A program made the position numbers and the translations under genes. Positions 6,522 through 13,399 of a DNA stretch of 15,151 nt are shown here, one piece after another. Below the pieces are notes generated by a model that searched no databases, had not been told where the DNA came from, and saw only the letters and a list, made by a program, of their open reading frames with translations. Each line of letters starts with the position of its first letter. The stretch's first letter is position 1. This stretch comes from CAYUFB01 sp964444125 (GTDB taxonomy: Bacteria; Patescibacteriota; Dojkabacteria; B142; JAFGMG01). The stretch lies in contig CAYUFB010000025.1 in NCBI GenBank assembly GCA_964444125.1, positions 1-15,151 of the forward strand, in the 5' to 3' direction.

Positions 6522-7109
6522 TCATTTGTTGTAATCATCGAATTTCATGTGAGGGGTATATTTTAGTTTCCGTTTTCTTCTCCATTCAAGGAATAGGCTA
6601 TCTATCGGTTTGGTTAATGATTGGTCTATATCTAATCCCAGCAGTTTAATTACTGGTTTGATAATCTTAAGTTTCCCTTCAATTTCTATAAAATGCCCAA
6701 AAGGATAGTTATCAATTGTGATAATTATGCTATTTAGTTCCCATTTTGATTGATATCTTTCATAACTACTTGAGGGATGGTACCCCATTTTTTCAATTAT
6801 TTTTTCGAAGTGTTGTTGGCCATCCAAAATTATTACTTCATACTCTTCTTCTATTTTTGCGCCATCAAGAATTCCAAGTGGCTTTTTATATGTGAGAAAT
6901 TTTGTTTGAGACTTGCCTTCATTAATTCTTAAGCGAATTCTTCCATTTGTTTTTTTCATTAAATTGTCTTGATTATCAAACATAATGCTTTTTTGATATT
7001 CGTTACGAAACTTGGTTTTAGCTTTTTCATTGAGAATATCAAGAATAAAATGAAGTTTGTTTTTTGTAAGTTCAAATTTGTACTCTATTTCCTTATTAAT
7101 ATCTACCAT
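6522..7109 (-). CDS. CYTH-domain protein (triphosphatase / class IV adenylate cyclase-like)
   Basis: A 195-residue single-domain CYTH protein. The signature ExExK is EIEYK at residues 7-11. It is followed by the barrel strands typical of the family: RIRLRI near 57-62, LTYKKP near 73-78, EEEYEV near 88-93, an ERYQSKW strand and ITIDNYPFGHFIEIEG, whose acidic residues bind metal. CYTH enzymes hydrolyse triphosphates (thiamine triphosphate, inorganic triphosphate) or, in CyaB-like members, cyclise ATP; the activity cannot be told from sequence alone. Its ATG lies inside the last codons of folE (the AAATGGTAG overlap), so the two are translationally coupled. FolE makes a triphosphate product, so a substrate link is conceivable but unproven. 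Confidence 0.85.
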   Translation of the reverse strand: MVDINKEIEYKFELTKNKLHFILDILNEKAKTKFRNEYQKSIMFDNQDNLMKKTNGRIRLRINEGKSQTKFLTYKKPLGILDGAKIEEEYEVIILDGQQHFEKIIEKMGYHPSSSYERYQSKWELNSIIITIDNYPFGHFIEIEGKLKIIKPVIKLLGLDIDQSLTKPIDSLFLEWRRKRKLKYTPHMKFDDYNK

Positions 7110-7720
7110 TTCTTGTTTTTGTAATTTAAAGCTAAAGTCAAAAATTCGTCTCTTGATCTTTCATAGTTTTTGAAGTCACCTCGAACTGTGGAAGTAATGT
7201 TTGTAGCCTCGCTACATGCCCCACGCATTTTCATGCAGAGGTGGATACCTGAGACAATGATTGCGAGTCCCTTGGGTTTAAGCTTATTATCAAATACTTC
7301 ACAAATTGTTTGAGTGAAATCTTCTTGGTTCATTGGCCTTTTTGCAAGTATTCTTAAAATCCTTGTTATTTTTGAGAATCCAATTTGATAATTACCATTA
7401 TTATTGTTTGTGTTTGGAATATAGGCAAAAGAAATATCATAGATTATTGGCAATAAATGATGGGAACAAAGAGAATATACTCGAATAGGGCTTTGTACTA
7501 ACATCCCACTATATTTTGTTTTAGTGTCATTATGACAGGGGAAACTAACTGAAAAGAGTTTATTTATTTCATCATTTGCTATAGGTTTTAGGGCATACGT
7601 AAACTCTGATAATACTTCAACAAGTCTTTTTGGTGTTTCTTTATAATTATTATCTGTTAAATCAAGTCCCATACTTATTAATAATTCTTCAGCATGTTTG
7701 GTTGCATTTTGTTCATTCAT
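7103..7720 (-). CDS. folE: GTP cyclohydrolase I
   Basis: Converts GTP to 7,8-dihydroneopterin triphosphate, first step to tetrahydrofolate, and feeding queuosine or biopterin in some bacteria. At 205 residues it has normal length. Zinc ligands are visible: C85 and H88 in LCSHHLLP, and C162 in GIHLCMKMRG. Other family signatures are QSPIRVYSLCSHH, AYIP (99-102), IGFSKITRILRILAKRP (113-129) and the TNITSTVRGDF strand. The family's usual EHHLLP is CSHHLLP here. A canonical promoter lies close upstream, with a leader of only about 10 nt and no Shine-Dalgarno. The gene overlaps the CYTH gene by 7 nt. No other folate or queuosine gene is in the window, so which pathway it serves here cannot be read. 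Confidence 0.95.
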   Translation of the reverse strand: MNEQNATKHAEELLISMGLDLTDNNYKETPKRLVEVLSEFTYALKPIANDEINKLFSVSFPCHNDTKTKYSGMLVQSPIRVYSLCSHHLLPIIYDISFAYIPNTNNNNGNYQIGFSKITRILRILAKRPMNQEDFTQTICEVFDNKLKPKGLAIIVSGIHLCMKMRGACSEATNITSTVRGDFKNYERSRDEFLTLALNYKNKKW

Positions 7721-7737
7721 ATAATTATATTTTTGAA

Positions 7738-7766
7738 TTAATATTTGAATTCTATGTTGTTGTCAA
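7738..7766 (-). promoter_or_regulatory. Sigma70-type promoter of folE-CYTH operon
   Basis: TTGACA (7766-7761) and TATTAA (7743-7738) with a 17-bp spacer. The predicted start near 7731 leaves a leader of about 10 nt before the folE ATG. Confidence 0.7.
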
Positions 7767-7919
7767 GTTCGAAAGCATTGTATTGGAGCGCAAATAGTCA
7801 TTCTTTTCGGTCTGCTTTCGGTTGGGAATGCATAGTACTTATGAAGCATTACCTAGAGGAACTGCCGTTTGGATGATTATGAATTATTGTGAGGTTTATG
7901 CTATTTATTAAAAAAACTT
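7767..7919. other. Intergenic stretch, no gene recognised
   Basis: Between the folE promoter and the end of cysS. It is less AT-rich than other gaps and contains a small imperfect hairpin around 7828-7851 (AATGC pairing with GCATT). I see no tRNA, known riboswitch or open frame. On the - strand a run of seven T follows the cysS stop, but no stem precedes it. Confidence 0.3.
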
Positions 7920-9338
7920 CTATAAAATCTTGGTCCCGTCTTTCGTATCCTCGATTTCAACACCATATTTATCCTTCAATATATCTCTAATTTCATCAGA
8001 TTTTTCGTAGTTTTTCTCTTCTCGTGCCTGATTCCTTTCAGATATTAACTTATCAATTTCCTTTTTGTCTTCATTACTAATTTCAAGTATTGTTTCTTTA
8101 CTTATCTCGTTTTCTAAATCAAGCCCCAAGACTTGATCAAATTTGATGATTAGATCAAGATCAAAAAAGTCTTTGTCCTTAAGTACATCCCAGATAATTG
8201 CAAGGGCCTTGGGAATATTTACGTCATCTTCAAGAGCCGCAACAAACTTAGTTTTTATTTCATCAGCATTATTATATGGACTTCTAGTATCTTTTAATTT
8301 TTTTAATTTATTAATCAAATTTGACCTTGCGGTTCTAGCTGCATGAAGTGCCTCCCAGGTAAAATTTTGCTTGGATCTATAATGAGCTTGAAGGAAGAAA
8401 TATCTAAGATCCATGGGTGAAAATCCTTTTTCTTTAACCTCCAAAAGTGAATATCCAGTACCAAGTGATTTGGACATTTTCTCATCATCTACTGTCAGAT
8501 GTTCATTATGTAGCCAGGTATGAGCAAATTGCTTATCATTTGCAACTTCAGATTGGGCAATTTCGTTTGGATGATGAATTGGTATATGTTCTACCCCACC
8601 CATATGGATATCTAATCTATCTCCTAGAAATTTTTTGGCAATTACGGAGCATTCTATATGCCAGCCTGGAAATCCTTGTCCGTTTTCTACTTCAGTCGAG
8701 TGAAAAGGTGAAGACCAGGTTTGAAGTGCGTTTTTGTGAGCGCCGGTCTTGAAAAACCAAAGTGCGAAATCAGCTGGATGCTTTTTGTTTTTATCTGTGA
8801 CATCTCCTGAACCTGCTCCTTCAATTTGATCTTCAAATTTGCGATTTGAAAATGCTGGATAATCATCCGCACATGACACATCGAAATATATAGCTTTTGG
8901 AGTGATGTAAGCGGCATTTTTGTCTAATAGTATCTGAATCATCTTTATGATCTCATCTATGCAGGTTGTGACTTTTGACTTATGATCGGGAGCTAGAAGA
9001 TTTAGTTCCTTGATGTCGTCTTCGAAAATTTTGATATATTTATCAGCAATTTCTTCTGGTGTCAGTCCTTCTCTTTTGGCGCCTTTTTCCATCTTATCTT
9101 CTCCACTATCTGCATCAGATGTTAGGTGTCCCACATCTGTATAGTTTCTGACATATGTCACATCGTATCCGAGATAAATCAAACTCCTTCTAATCAAATC
9201 TCCCATTGTCATCGCGCGCAGATTGCCAATGTGCTGTGTCCAATATACAGTAGGTCCGCATTGATAAAATTTAACTTTGTTTTTTTCTATTGGTTTAAAT
9301 TCTTCTTGTTTTTTTGTGAGCGTGTTATAGAATTGCAT
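7920..9338 (-). CDS. cysS: Cysteinyl-tRNA synthetase
   Basis: Charges tRNA-Cys with cysteine in the cytoplasm. A class I synthetase of 472 residues, normal length. The HIGH motif is HIGN at 36-39 and KMSKS is at 287-291. The catalytic zinc site is visible as C27 (YQCGPTVY), C230 (GWHIEC) and the HHPNEIAQSE segment (255-264). The DALR/anticodon-binding region and a charged C-terminal tail follow. The ATG at 9338 lies 17 nt after the tyrS stop, with no Shine-Dalgarno, so it is likely cotranscribed with tyrS. Residue 182-190 (TDKNKKHPAD) and surrounding motifs are bacterial in style. Nothing is missing. Confidence 0.97.
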   Translation of the reverse strand: MQFYNTLTKKQEEFKPIEKNKVKFYQCGPTVYWTQHIGNLRAMTMGDLIRRSLIYLGYDVTYVRNYTDVGHLTSDADSGEDKMEKGAKREGLTPEEIADKYIKIFEDDIKELNLLAPDHKSKVTTCIDEIIKMIQILLDKNAAYITPKAIYFDVSCADDYPAFSNRKFEDQIEGAGSGDVTDKNKKHPADFALWFFKTGAHKNALQTWSSPFHSTEVENGQGFPGWHIECSVIAKKFLGDRLDIHMGGVEHIPIHHPNEIAQSEVANDKQFAHTWLHNEHLTVDDEKMSKSLGTGYSLLEVKEKGFSPMDLRYFFLQAHYRSKQNFTWEALHAARTARSNLINKLKKLKDTRSPYNNADEIKTKFVAALEDDVNIPKALAIIWDVLKDKDFFDLDLIIKFDQVLGLDLENEISKETILEISNEDKKEIDKLISERNQAREEKNYEKSDEIRDILKDKYGVEIEDTKDGTKIL

Positions 9339-9355
9339 AAATTTTTGATAAAAAA

Positions 9356-10480
9356 CTATCTAGTAACTTGATAACTTCGTATTGTCTCGAGTAGTTTTTG
9401 AGCCTCAAGGTCTGTCTCGAAATGGGTTCTAACTGGAGATACTAATTGGTCGATATAGTCTGCAACTGCACTTTTTAGATCCATTGGATGCAAGCTGTCT
9501 CCACCTTTAGCAAAGGCTTCTTCTACTTCTTGATAAGACTTAAATACTAGATTGCCACCAAATTTCTCAGGTCTTGTCACAACAAAACCGTCTTTCAGGA
9601 AGTCTTCATGTCCTACAAGATGATGTGCTTCAAAAATTATCTGTCTTACATAGTCTAGTATCGGATTGTCTTCTACAACACCTTCAGGACAGTACGCTTT
9701 ATTAATCTTGTCAAAAATTTCTGCCTTAGTATCTGTCATGAAAATTGCTGTCTCTGGTTTGGACTTGGACATTTTCATTGATATGGCTCTAGTAACTGGA
9801 TCCGCATCTTTATCTGCAGGCTTTCCAAGGCCTTGAAGCATACCATGGCTTACAATTACAGGCTTCCAAAATCCCAGCTCCGGTCCAACCTTGCGAGCTA
9901 GCATATTTACTTTCCTTTGGTCCATGCCAAGTTGTGTCACTTGGCATTTGATGACTTCGAAGATATCTGTTATCTGCATACATGGATATATGATTTGTGA
10001 AGCGCTTAGGCTATCTTTATCAGATCTACCCATAATTTCTGTAGTGCGTAAGATCCTGTTTAGCGTAGTGTGTTTGGCAATTTTCATGACTGTCTCCCAA
10101 TATTTGGTGCCTTGAATTTCTTTACTTGCCCAAAGAAACTCTACATGATCTAAATCCATCCCACTTGCCTTCCAGATCTGAATGAAATATTCTCCTACTG
10201 TCTGAATTTTCTGCATATCTCCGCCCATTTTGTTATTTAAGTATCCAAACCAATCTGCCACCCACATTCTAAATGTAAATCCTGCCTTGATCATTTTGTT
10301 GGTATTTATGGCGCGGATGATGCTTTGTGCTATATGCATCTGTCCTGATGGTTCCATCCCATCGTAGGTATAAAGTTTCTCTCCTGATTCTAAAATCTTA
10401 GGTAATTCGTCTTCTCCAACTATCTCCCCACCGTATTGTGCGATGGATTTGATAAGAGCGATTTTTTCTTCTGTTGTCAT
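9356..10480 (-). CDS. tyrS: Tyrosyl-tRNA synthetase, archaeal/eukaryotic type
   Basis: Charges tRNA-Tyr. A 374-residue class I synthetase, but of the archaeal/eukaryotic branch rather than the usual bacterial TyrRS. The HIGH motif reads HIAQ (49-52) after DGMEPSGQM, and the signature is KMSKS (236-240). YPCMQITDIF (165-174), GMDQRKVNMLAR (185-196), KAYCPEG (261-267) and RPEKFGGNL (303-311) are typical of archaeal enzymes, as is LHPMDLKSAVAD (330-341). The stretch RMWVADWFGYLNNKMGGDMQ with EFLWASKEI is, from memory, closest to plant and protist cytosolic TyrRS. It lacks the S4-like C-terminal domain of bacterial TyrRS. It lies downstream of the TyrA-PheA gene (67-nt gap) and just before cysS. 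The bacterial symbol tyrS is used for function only. Confidence 0.92.
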   Translation of the reverse strand: MTTEEKIALIKSIAQYGGEIVGEDELPKILESGEKLYTYDGMEPSGQMHIAQSIIRAINTNKMIKAGFTFRMWVADWFGYLNNKMGGDMQKIQTVGEYFIQIWKASGMDLDHVEFLWASKEIQGTKYWETVMKIAKHTTLNRILRTTEIMGRSDKDSLSASQIIYPCMQITDIFEVIKCQVTQLGMDQRKVNMLARKVGPELGFWKPVIVSHGMLQGLGKPADKDADPVTRAISMKMSKSKPETAIFMTDTKAEIFDKINKAYCPEGVVEDNPILDYVRQIIFEAHHLVGHEDFLKDGFVVTRPEKFGGNLVFKSYQEVEEAFAKGGDSLHPMDLKSAVADYIDQLVSPVRTHFETDLEAQKLLETIRSYQVTR

Positions 10481-10547
10481 GTTTAATAAAAAAATAAATT
10501 GTATTGAAATATTCTACCGATTTTAACAGATTTGATATCACTTTGCT

Positions 10548-11906
10548 TTAATAAAATTTCTTCACCAAAAGAAAATTTGTGACATTCTCTTTATTGTCCT
10601 GCAAATTGCCTTCAATAATATCAAGATCGTAGATTTCACTTAAAATTTTGGCACCCATAACGGCAATGTTTCTAGGTATTTTGTTTTCACTCATAGCTTT
10701 TGCGACATTTGCATGATCTATGAGATCTCCTTTGCCAGAAGTAAGTTTCAGATGTGGATACTTATTGGCTAATGTGCTTTGACATTGTTTAAGTACCTGA
10801 GGGTGAGTCATGATAGTGTCAATTTCACTTATATCCACGTTTTTTGGCTTCATAAGGTAATGTTGAATTTTGATATTTATCTCTTTGACGATTTTGAATT
10901 TGTAATCTGCGATAGCTTGTATGCTTTCATCTACAATCCCTCCTACAGAATTATGCATAGCAAAAAGTCCATAATCAATATTGCCTTGATCAAGTTCTCG
11001 TAATACATTTTTAGTCGTATAAAGATATTTTGTAAGCAGTTTGCTGTAGGCTGGATACTTAGTACTGAATGCTATTAAAGCTTGTTCATTAAAACTCCCC
11101 CTCCCTCCTTGTATTCCAATTTTGATAGTTTTTGAATTAGTTTTATTATTTGTTCTATTTAGTTTTGATTCAATTTTTATGTATGCATTATTTAGACTTT
11201 TTCGCATTTTCGTGGTGTATGGATTGAAATTTTGAAGTCCTTCAAATAGTTCCCAAGTGTCATGGCAGGTTTGATCCATAACTTCTTGAAGCTTGATAGC
11301 ACCTAGTGTGTCGATTGGCGTTGGTTTGATTTTGTACTCTTTGAGTATGCGTCCTATAAGATGTGCAACTCCTTGTGATTTTGATGCAAGTTGATCGTGT
11401 TTGGATGCAGACATCTCGATTACATTTAGTTTTTTTGATAAGAAGAAATTTTTCCAGTAGGTGTAATTATTATCATCTGCTTTGTATTGATTAATTACGA
11501 CAGGTAATTTCTCAAAACTTTCTTTGGCGCTATCTGGCCCAAACATTGGGTGTGTCAAAATTGCCTGAATATTTGTACCTTTTAGATATTTATCAAAAAC
11601 TTTCTTTGGATGTACTTTGACTGATAGTACGTCGATTAGTAAATTGTGACTATTCATATATTTTTTGTGTGTTTTGATGACGTCCTTAAATGTAGGTATG
11701 GGTACGCAATAGAAAATCACATCTGTCTTGTATATTTCTTTCAAACTTGAAGAGGCAGAAATATTACTTCCCCATCCTTCTTTTGAATAATCTTTGTTTG
11801 ATCTGTTGTATATCGTGATTTGGAAATCTTTCCCTAATAGCCTAAGCAAGACCTTTGCAAATCTTCCGTAACCTATTATTGAGATTGTAGGTGTTTTGGT
11901 TTTCAT
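10548..11906 (-). CDS. Fused TyrA-PheA: prephenate/arogenate dehydrogenase plus prephenate dehydratase
   Basis: One 452-residue chain with two enzymes of tyrosine and phenylalanine synthesis. Residues 1-250 are a TyrA-type dehydrogenase: Rossmann motif IGYGRFA (11-17), DVLSVK (92-97), THPMFGPDSAK (118-128), and the HDQLASKSQ segment (170-178). The usual SH of prephenate dehydrogenases is SQ here, as I recall for plant arogenate dehydrogenases. After a short N/K/T-rich linker (250-260), residues 261-452 form a prephenate dehydratase domain: GIQGGRGSFNEQA, HNSVGGIVDES (318-328), THPQVLKQC (367-375). The C-terminal NVTNF (441-445) replaces the normal N.TRF, keeping the catalytic Thr but losing the Arg. 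No chorismate mutase and no regulatory ACT domain are present. No other aromatic pathway gene is nearby. Precise substrate (prephenate or arogenate) is not settled. Confidence 0.88.
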   Translation of the reverse strand: MKTKTPTISIIGYGRFAKVLLRLLGKDFQITIYNRSNKDYSKEGWGSNISASSSLKEIYKTDVIFYCVPIPTFKDVIKTHKKYMNSHNLLIDVLSVKVHPKKVFDKYLKGTNIQAILTHPMFGPDSAKESFEKLPVVINQYKADDNNYTYWKNFFLSKKLNVIEMSASKHDQLASKSQGVAHLIGRILKEYKIKPTPIDTLGAIKLQEVMDQTCHDTWELFEGLQNFNPYTTKMRKSLNNAYIKIESKLNRTNNKTNSKTIKIGIQGGRGSFNEQALIAFSTKYPAYSKLLTKYLYTTKNVLRELDQGNIDYGLFAMHNSVGGIVDESIQAIADYKFKIVKEINIKIQHYLMKPKNVDISEIDTIMTHPQVLKQCQSTLANKYPHLKLTSGKGDLIDHANVAKAMSENKIPRNIAVMGAKILSEIYDLDIIEGNLQDNKENVTNFLLVKKFY

Positions 11907-11933
11907 TGATTGTACTAAATAATAGATAGAAAT

Positions 11934-12329
11934 TTATACAGGCAATGGATCTGGCATTGATTCAGTCCTAAGTTCTATTTGGGCTTGTATTGAACTACTC
12001 AGTTCTGCTTTTAGAGAGAGATTCGGCATAGAAAACTGTGCTGTAGGATTAGTAAATGTGTCATGAACGATAAGTTCTGTCTGATCTAAATTCAAATCCG
12101 GTAATGCATTTGATAAGCTTAATAGAATATCTGCTAGATTGACATTTGGTTGCTTGATATTTACAAATAAGAGATCTAACATTGTGTCTAAGGTCTCTTT
12201 GTCTGTGATAAGTCGCCCTGTTGATCTTTTTCCCCGCGGAATTATGTAGGCGTGTACTGTTTCATCGTCTAATAGTATTTGGCGTTGTTCTATTGCTTCC
12301 TGTCTAGGTATTTCAGGTGTGAGTATCAT
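11934..12329 (-). CDS. Unknown 131-residue protein
   Basis: I do not recognise this protein. It has no signal peptide, membrane segment or cysteine. The sequence is acidic and rich in L, D, P and T, with a predicted helix at about 76-92 (NLADILLSLSNALPDL) and a C-terminal PDPLPV. It ends 27 nt before the ATG of the TyrA-PheA gene on the same strand, so it may be the first gene of that operon. The start at 12329 lacks a Shine-Dalgarno and follows an AU-rich leader. A TATAAT box on the - strand (12355-12350) lies about 20 nt upstream. That leader is the end of the first copy of the intergenic RNA element, so its expression may depend on that element. Coding support is moderate. Confidence 0.65.
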   Translation of the reverse strand: MILTPEIPRQEAIEQRQILLDDETVHAYIIPRGKRSTGRLITDKETLDTMLDLLFVNIKQPNVNLADILLSLSNALPDLNLDQTELIVHDTFTNPTAQFSMPNLSLKAELSSSIQAQIELRTESMPDPLPV

Positions 12330-12357
12330 GATTGTTGCTTAAAAAATATTATAATAA

Positions 12358-12503
12358 TCCCGTATAGCAACTCCGCCTCGTACAACGAGGCTCCGTCGTA
12401 TCCGGGATTTATTTTTAGCAACCCTTCACAAGTTCAGGGGCTAAAAATAAAAAAACCGCTTATAAGCGGTTTAAGAAATTTAGATATATACTTCTTAACC
12501 GCT
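12358..12503 (-). repeat. Structured intergenic element, copy 1
   Basis: Three blocks are shared with copy 2. Block a: a stem TCCCGTATA (12358-12366) / TATCCGGGA (12399-12407), here enclosing a perfect 7-bp hairpin GCCTCGT-ACA-ACGAGGC (12375-12391). Block b: a 44-nt nearly invariant segment (12412-12455) whose ends ATTTTTAGC and GCTAAAAAT pair. Block c: a perfect 20-bp palindrome (12453-12472) that on the - strand is followed by TTTTTTTATTTTT. On the - strand, sequence upstream of that hairpin (AGCGGTTAAGAA, 12503-12492) can pair instead with the hairpin's first arm (12477-12465, one bulge). The - orientation is chosen because only there does the hairpin have a T-tract. Confidence 0.7.
12453..12472 (-). 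terminator. Rho-independent terminator within copy 1
   Basis: A perfect palindrome (AAACCGCTTA / TAAGCGGTTT) followed on the - strand by seven T, A, five T. On the + strand only three T follow, so it should act mainly on the - strand. Confidence 0.7.
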
Positions 12504-12579
12504 ATTGCAGTAAAAAAAATAAAAATAAAAAAATTGTGTATTTAAAATTAGTTCTTGCATTTTCTATGTTCCAAAGTAT

Positions 12580-12719
12580 TCCCGTATAATAACTAGATTC
12601 GTTGTATCCGGGATTCATTTTTAGCAACCCTTCACAAATTCAGGGGCTAAAAATAAAAAAACAACCTCTTGTTTAAGGAGGTTGTAAAAAATCTATAACA
12701 GTCCAACTACCTCCTTAAA
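12580..12719 (-). repeat. Structured intergenic element, copy 2
   Basis: Same three blocks as copy 1. The stem TCCCGTATA (12580-12588) / TATCCGGGA (12605-12613) has a short loop instead of the inner hairpin. The 44-nt block (12618-12661) differs from copy 1 at one base. The terminator-like hairpin is ACAACCTC (12661-12668) / GAGGTTGT (12678-12685), followed on the - strand by TTTTTTTATTTTT. The competing pairing is TTTAAGGAGGT (12672-12682) with ACCTCCTTAAA (12709-12719). The hairpin sequence differs completely from copy 1, yet both alternative pairings are preserved. Confidence 0.7.
12661..12685 (-). terminator. Rho-independent terminator after 151-residue gene
   Basis: An 8-bp stem with a 9-nt loop, followed on the - strand by seven T, A, five T. 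It lies about 120 nt downstream of the stop of the gene at 13263-12808 and probably ends its transcript, unless the competing upstream pairing forms. Confidence 0.75.
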
Positions 12720-12807
12720 TAGAAGTTCTAAAAAAGAAATAGTAGTTGTATGAATTTATTTTATTCATGGTTCAGATATTACCAATATTTATCCGGTCTG
12801 TCAAAAA

Positions 12808-13263
12808 TTAGTAGTTTTCACTCAATCGAAATCCGGAAATCTTCCAGTCAGATCCTTTTTTGACAAATAGTATTGTAATTTCTTTATCTTCAGAATTCGT
12901 AAATGTAAATTCAGCAGTTCTTTTGCCATTTTCATTTTTGGATTCGAAAGCGATTCCACTATCCACCATATCCACAAATGAAGCTAGCTTATAATCATCA
13001 CAGTTTTCTTTTGGAAAAATTGTTCTTAGAGCATAATTTGCTTCTTCATAAGTTATCTCTGATGTATCAAATAGATCTTTGTATTCGGTTTGAGATAGAT
13101 CTAGTGCTTCCTCGCAAACTTTGACTACTACTTTATTTGATACTTCTTCTGCATCTTTCATGATGATGCCAAAGCCGGCAAATGTAAATGCTATACAAGT
13201 AAAGCAGATACAGCAAAGGAATAATAGAATCCCTACTATTATAAAGACTACTTTCTTGGACAT
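12808..13263 (-). CDS. Membrane-anchored small protein, unknown function
   Basis: A 151-residue protein. Residues about 5-34 are a long hydrophobic segment containing CCICFTC, fitting either a membrane anchor or a signal; no clear lipobox follows. The remaining 115 residues read as a small extracytoplasmic alpha+beta domain. The pattern of helices followed by AEFTFTNSEDKEITILFVKKGSDWKISGF recalls NTF2-like DUF4878-type proteins, where W-K-I near the end is common. That resemblance is weak and from memory. Two cysteines (about 50 and 88) could form a disulphide outside the cell. The gene is divergent from the YibE/F gene 136 nt away, and the start has no Shine-Dalgarno. A TAATAT box lies about 20 nt upstream. 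A strong terminator follows at 12661-12685. Confidence 0.75.
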   Translation of the reverse strand: MSKKVVFIIVGILLFLCCICFTCIAFTFAGFGIIMKDAEEVSNKVVVKVCEEALDLSQTEYKDLFDTSEITYEEANYALRTIFPKENCDDYKLASFVDMVDSGIAFESKNENGKRTAEFTFTNSEDKEITILFVKKGSDWKISGFRLSENY

Positions 13264-13399
13264 AGAACGAACAAATAAAAAATATTATTAGTTCAAGTTT
13301 ACAACTTTGAGATAGTGCTTACAATAGTATTTTTATATTATTAATTGGTAGGAAGGGCAGTTAATTGTTATTATTAGTTTATATTAAAAATTATAAAAA

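Noticed and set aside
7721..7919. Possible tRNA or folate/preQ1 riboswitch before folE
   Set aside because: No cloverleaf, no CCA-type acceptor stem and no recognised aptamer core; the folE promoter also leaves only about 10 nt of leader.
8143..8917. Several open frames antisense or out of frame within cysS
   Set aside because: They are shadows of a full-length, well-conserved synthetase gene.
12672..12719. Perfect Shine-Dalgarno-like AAGGAGGT on both strands
   Set aside because: No start codon follows on either strand; the sequences are the two arms of the alternative hairpin in the intergenic element.
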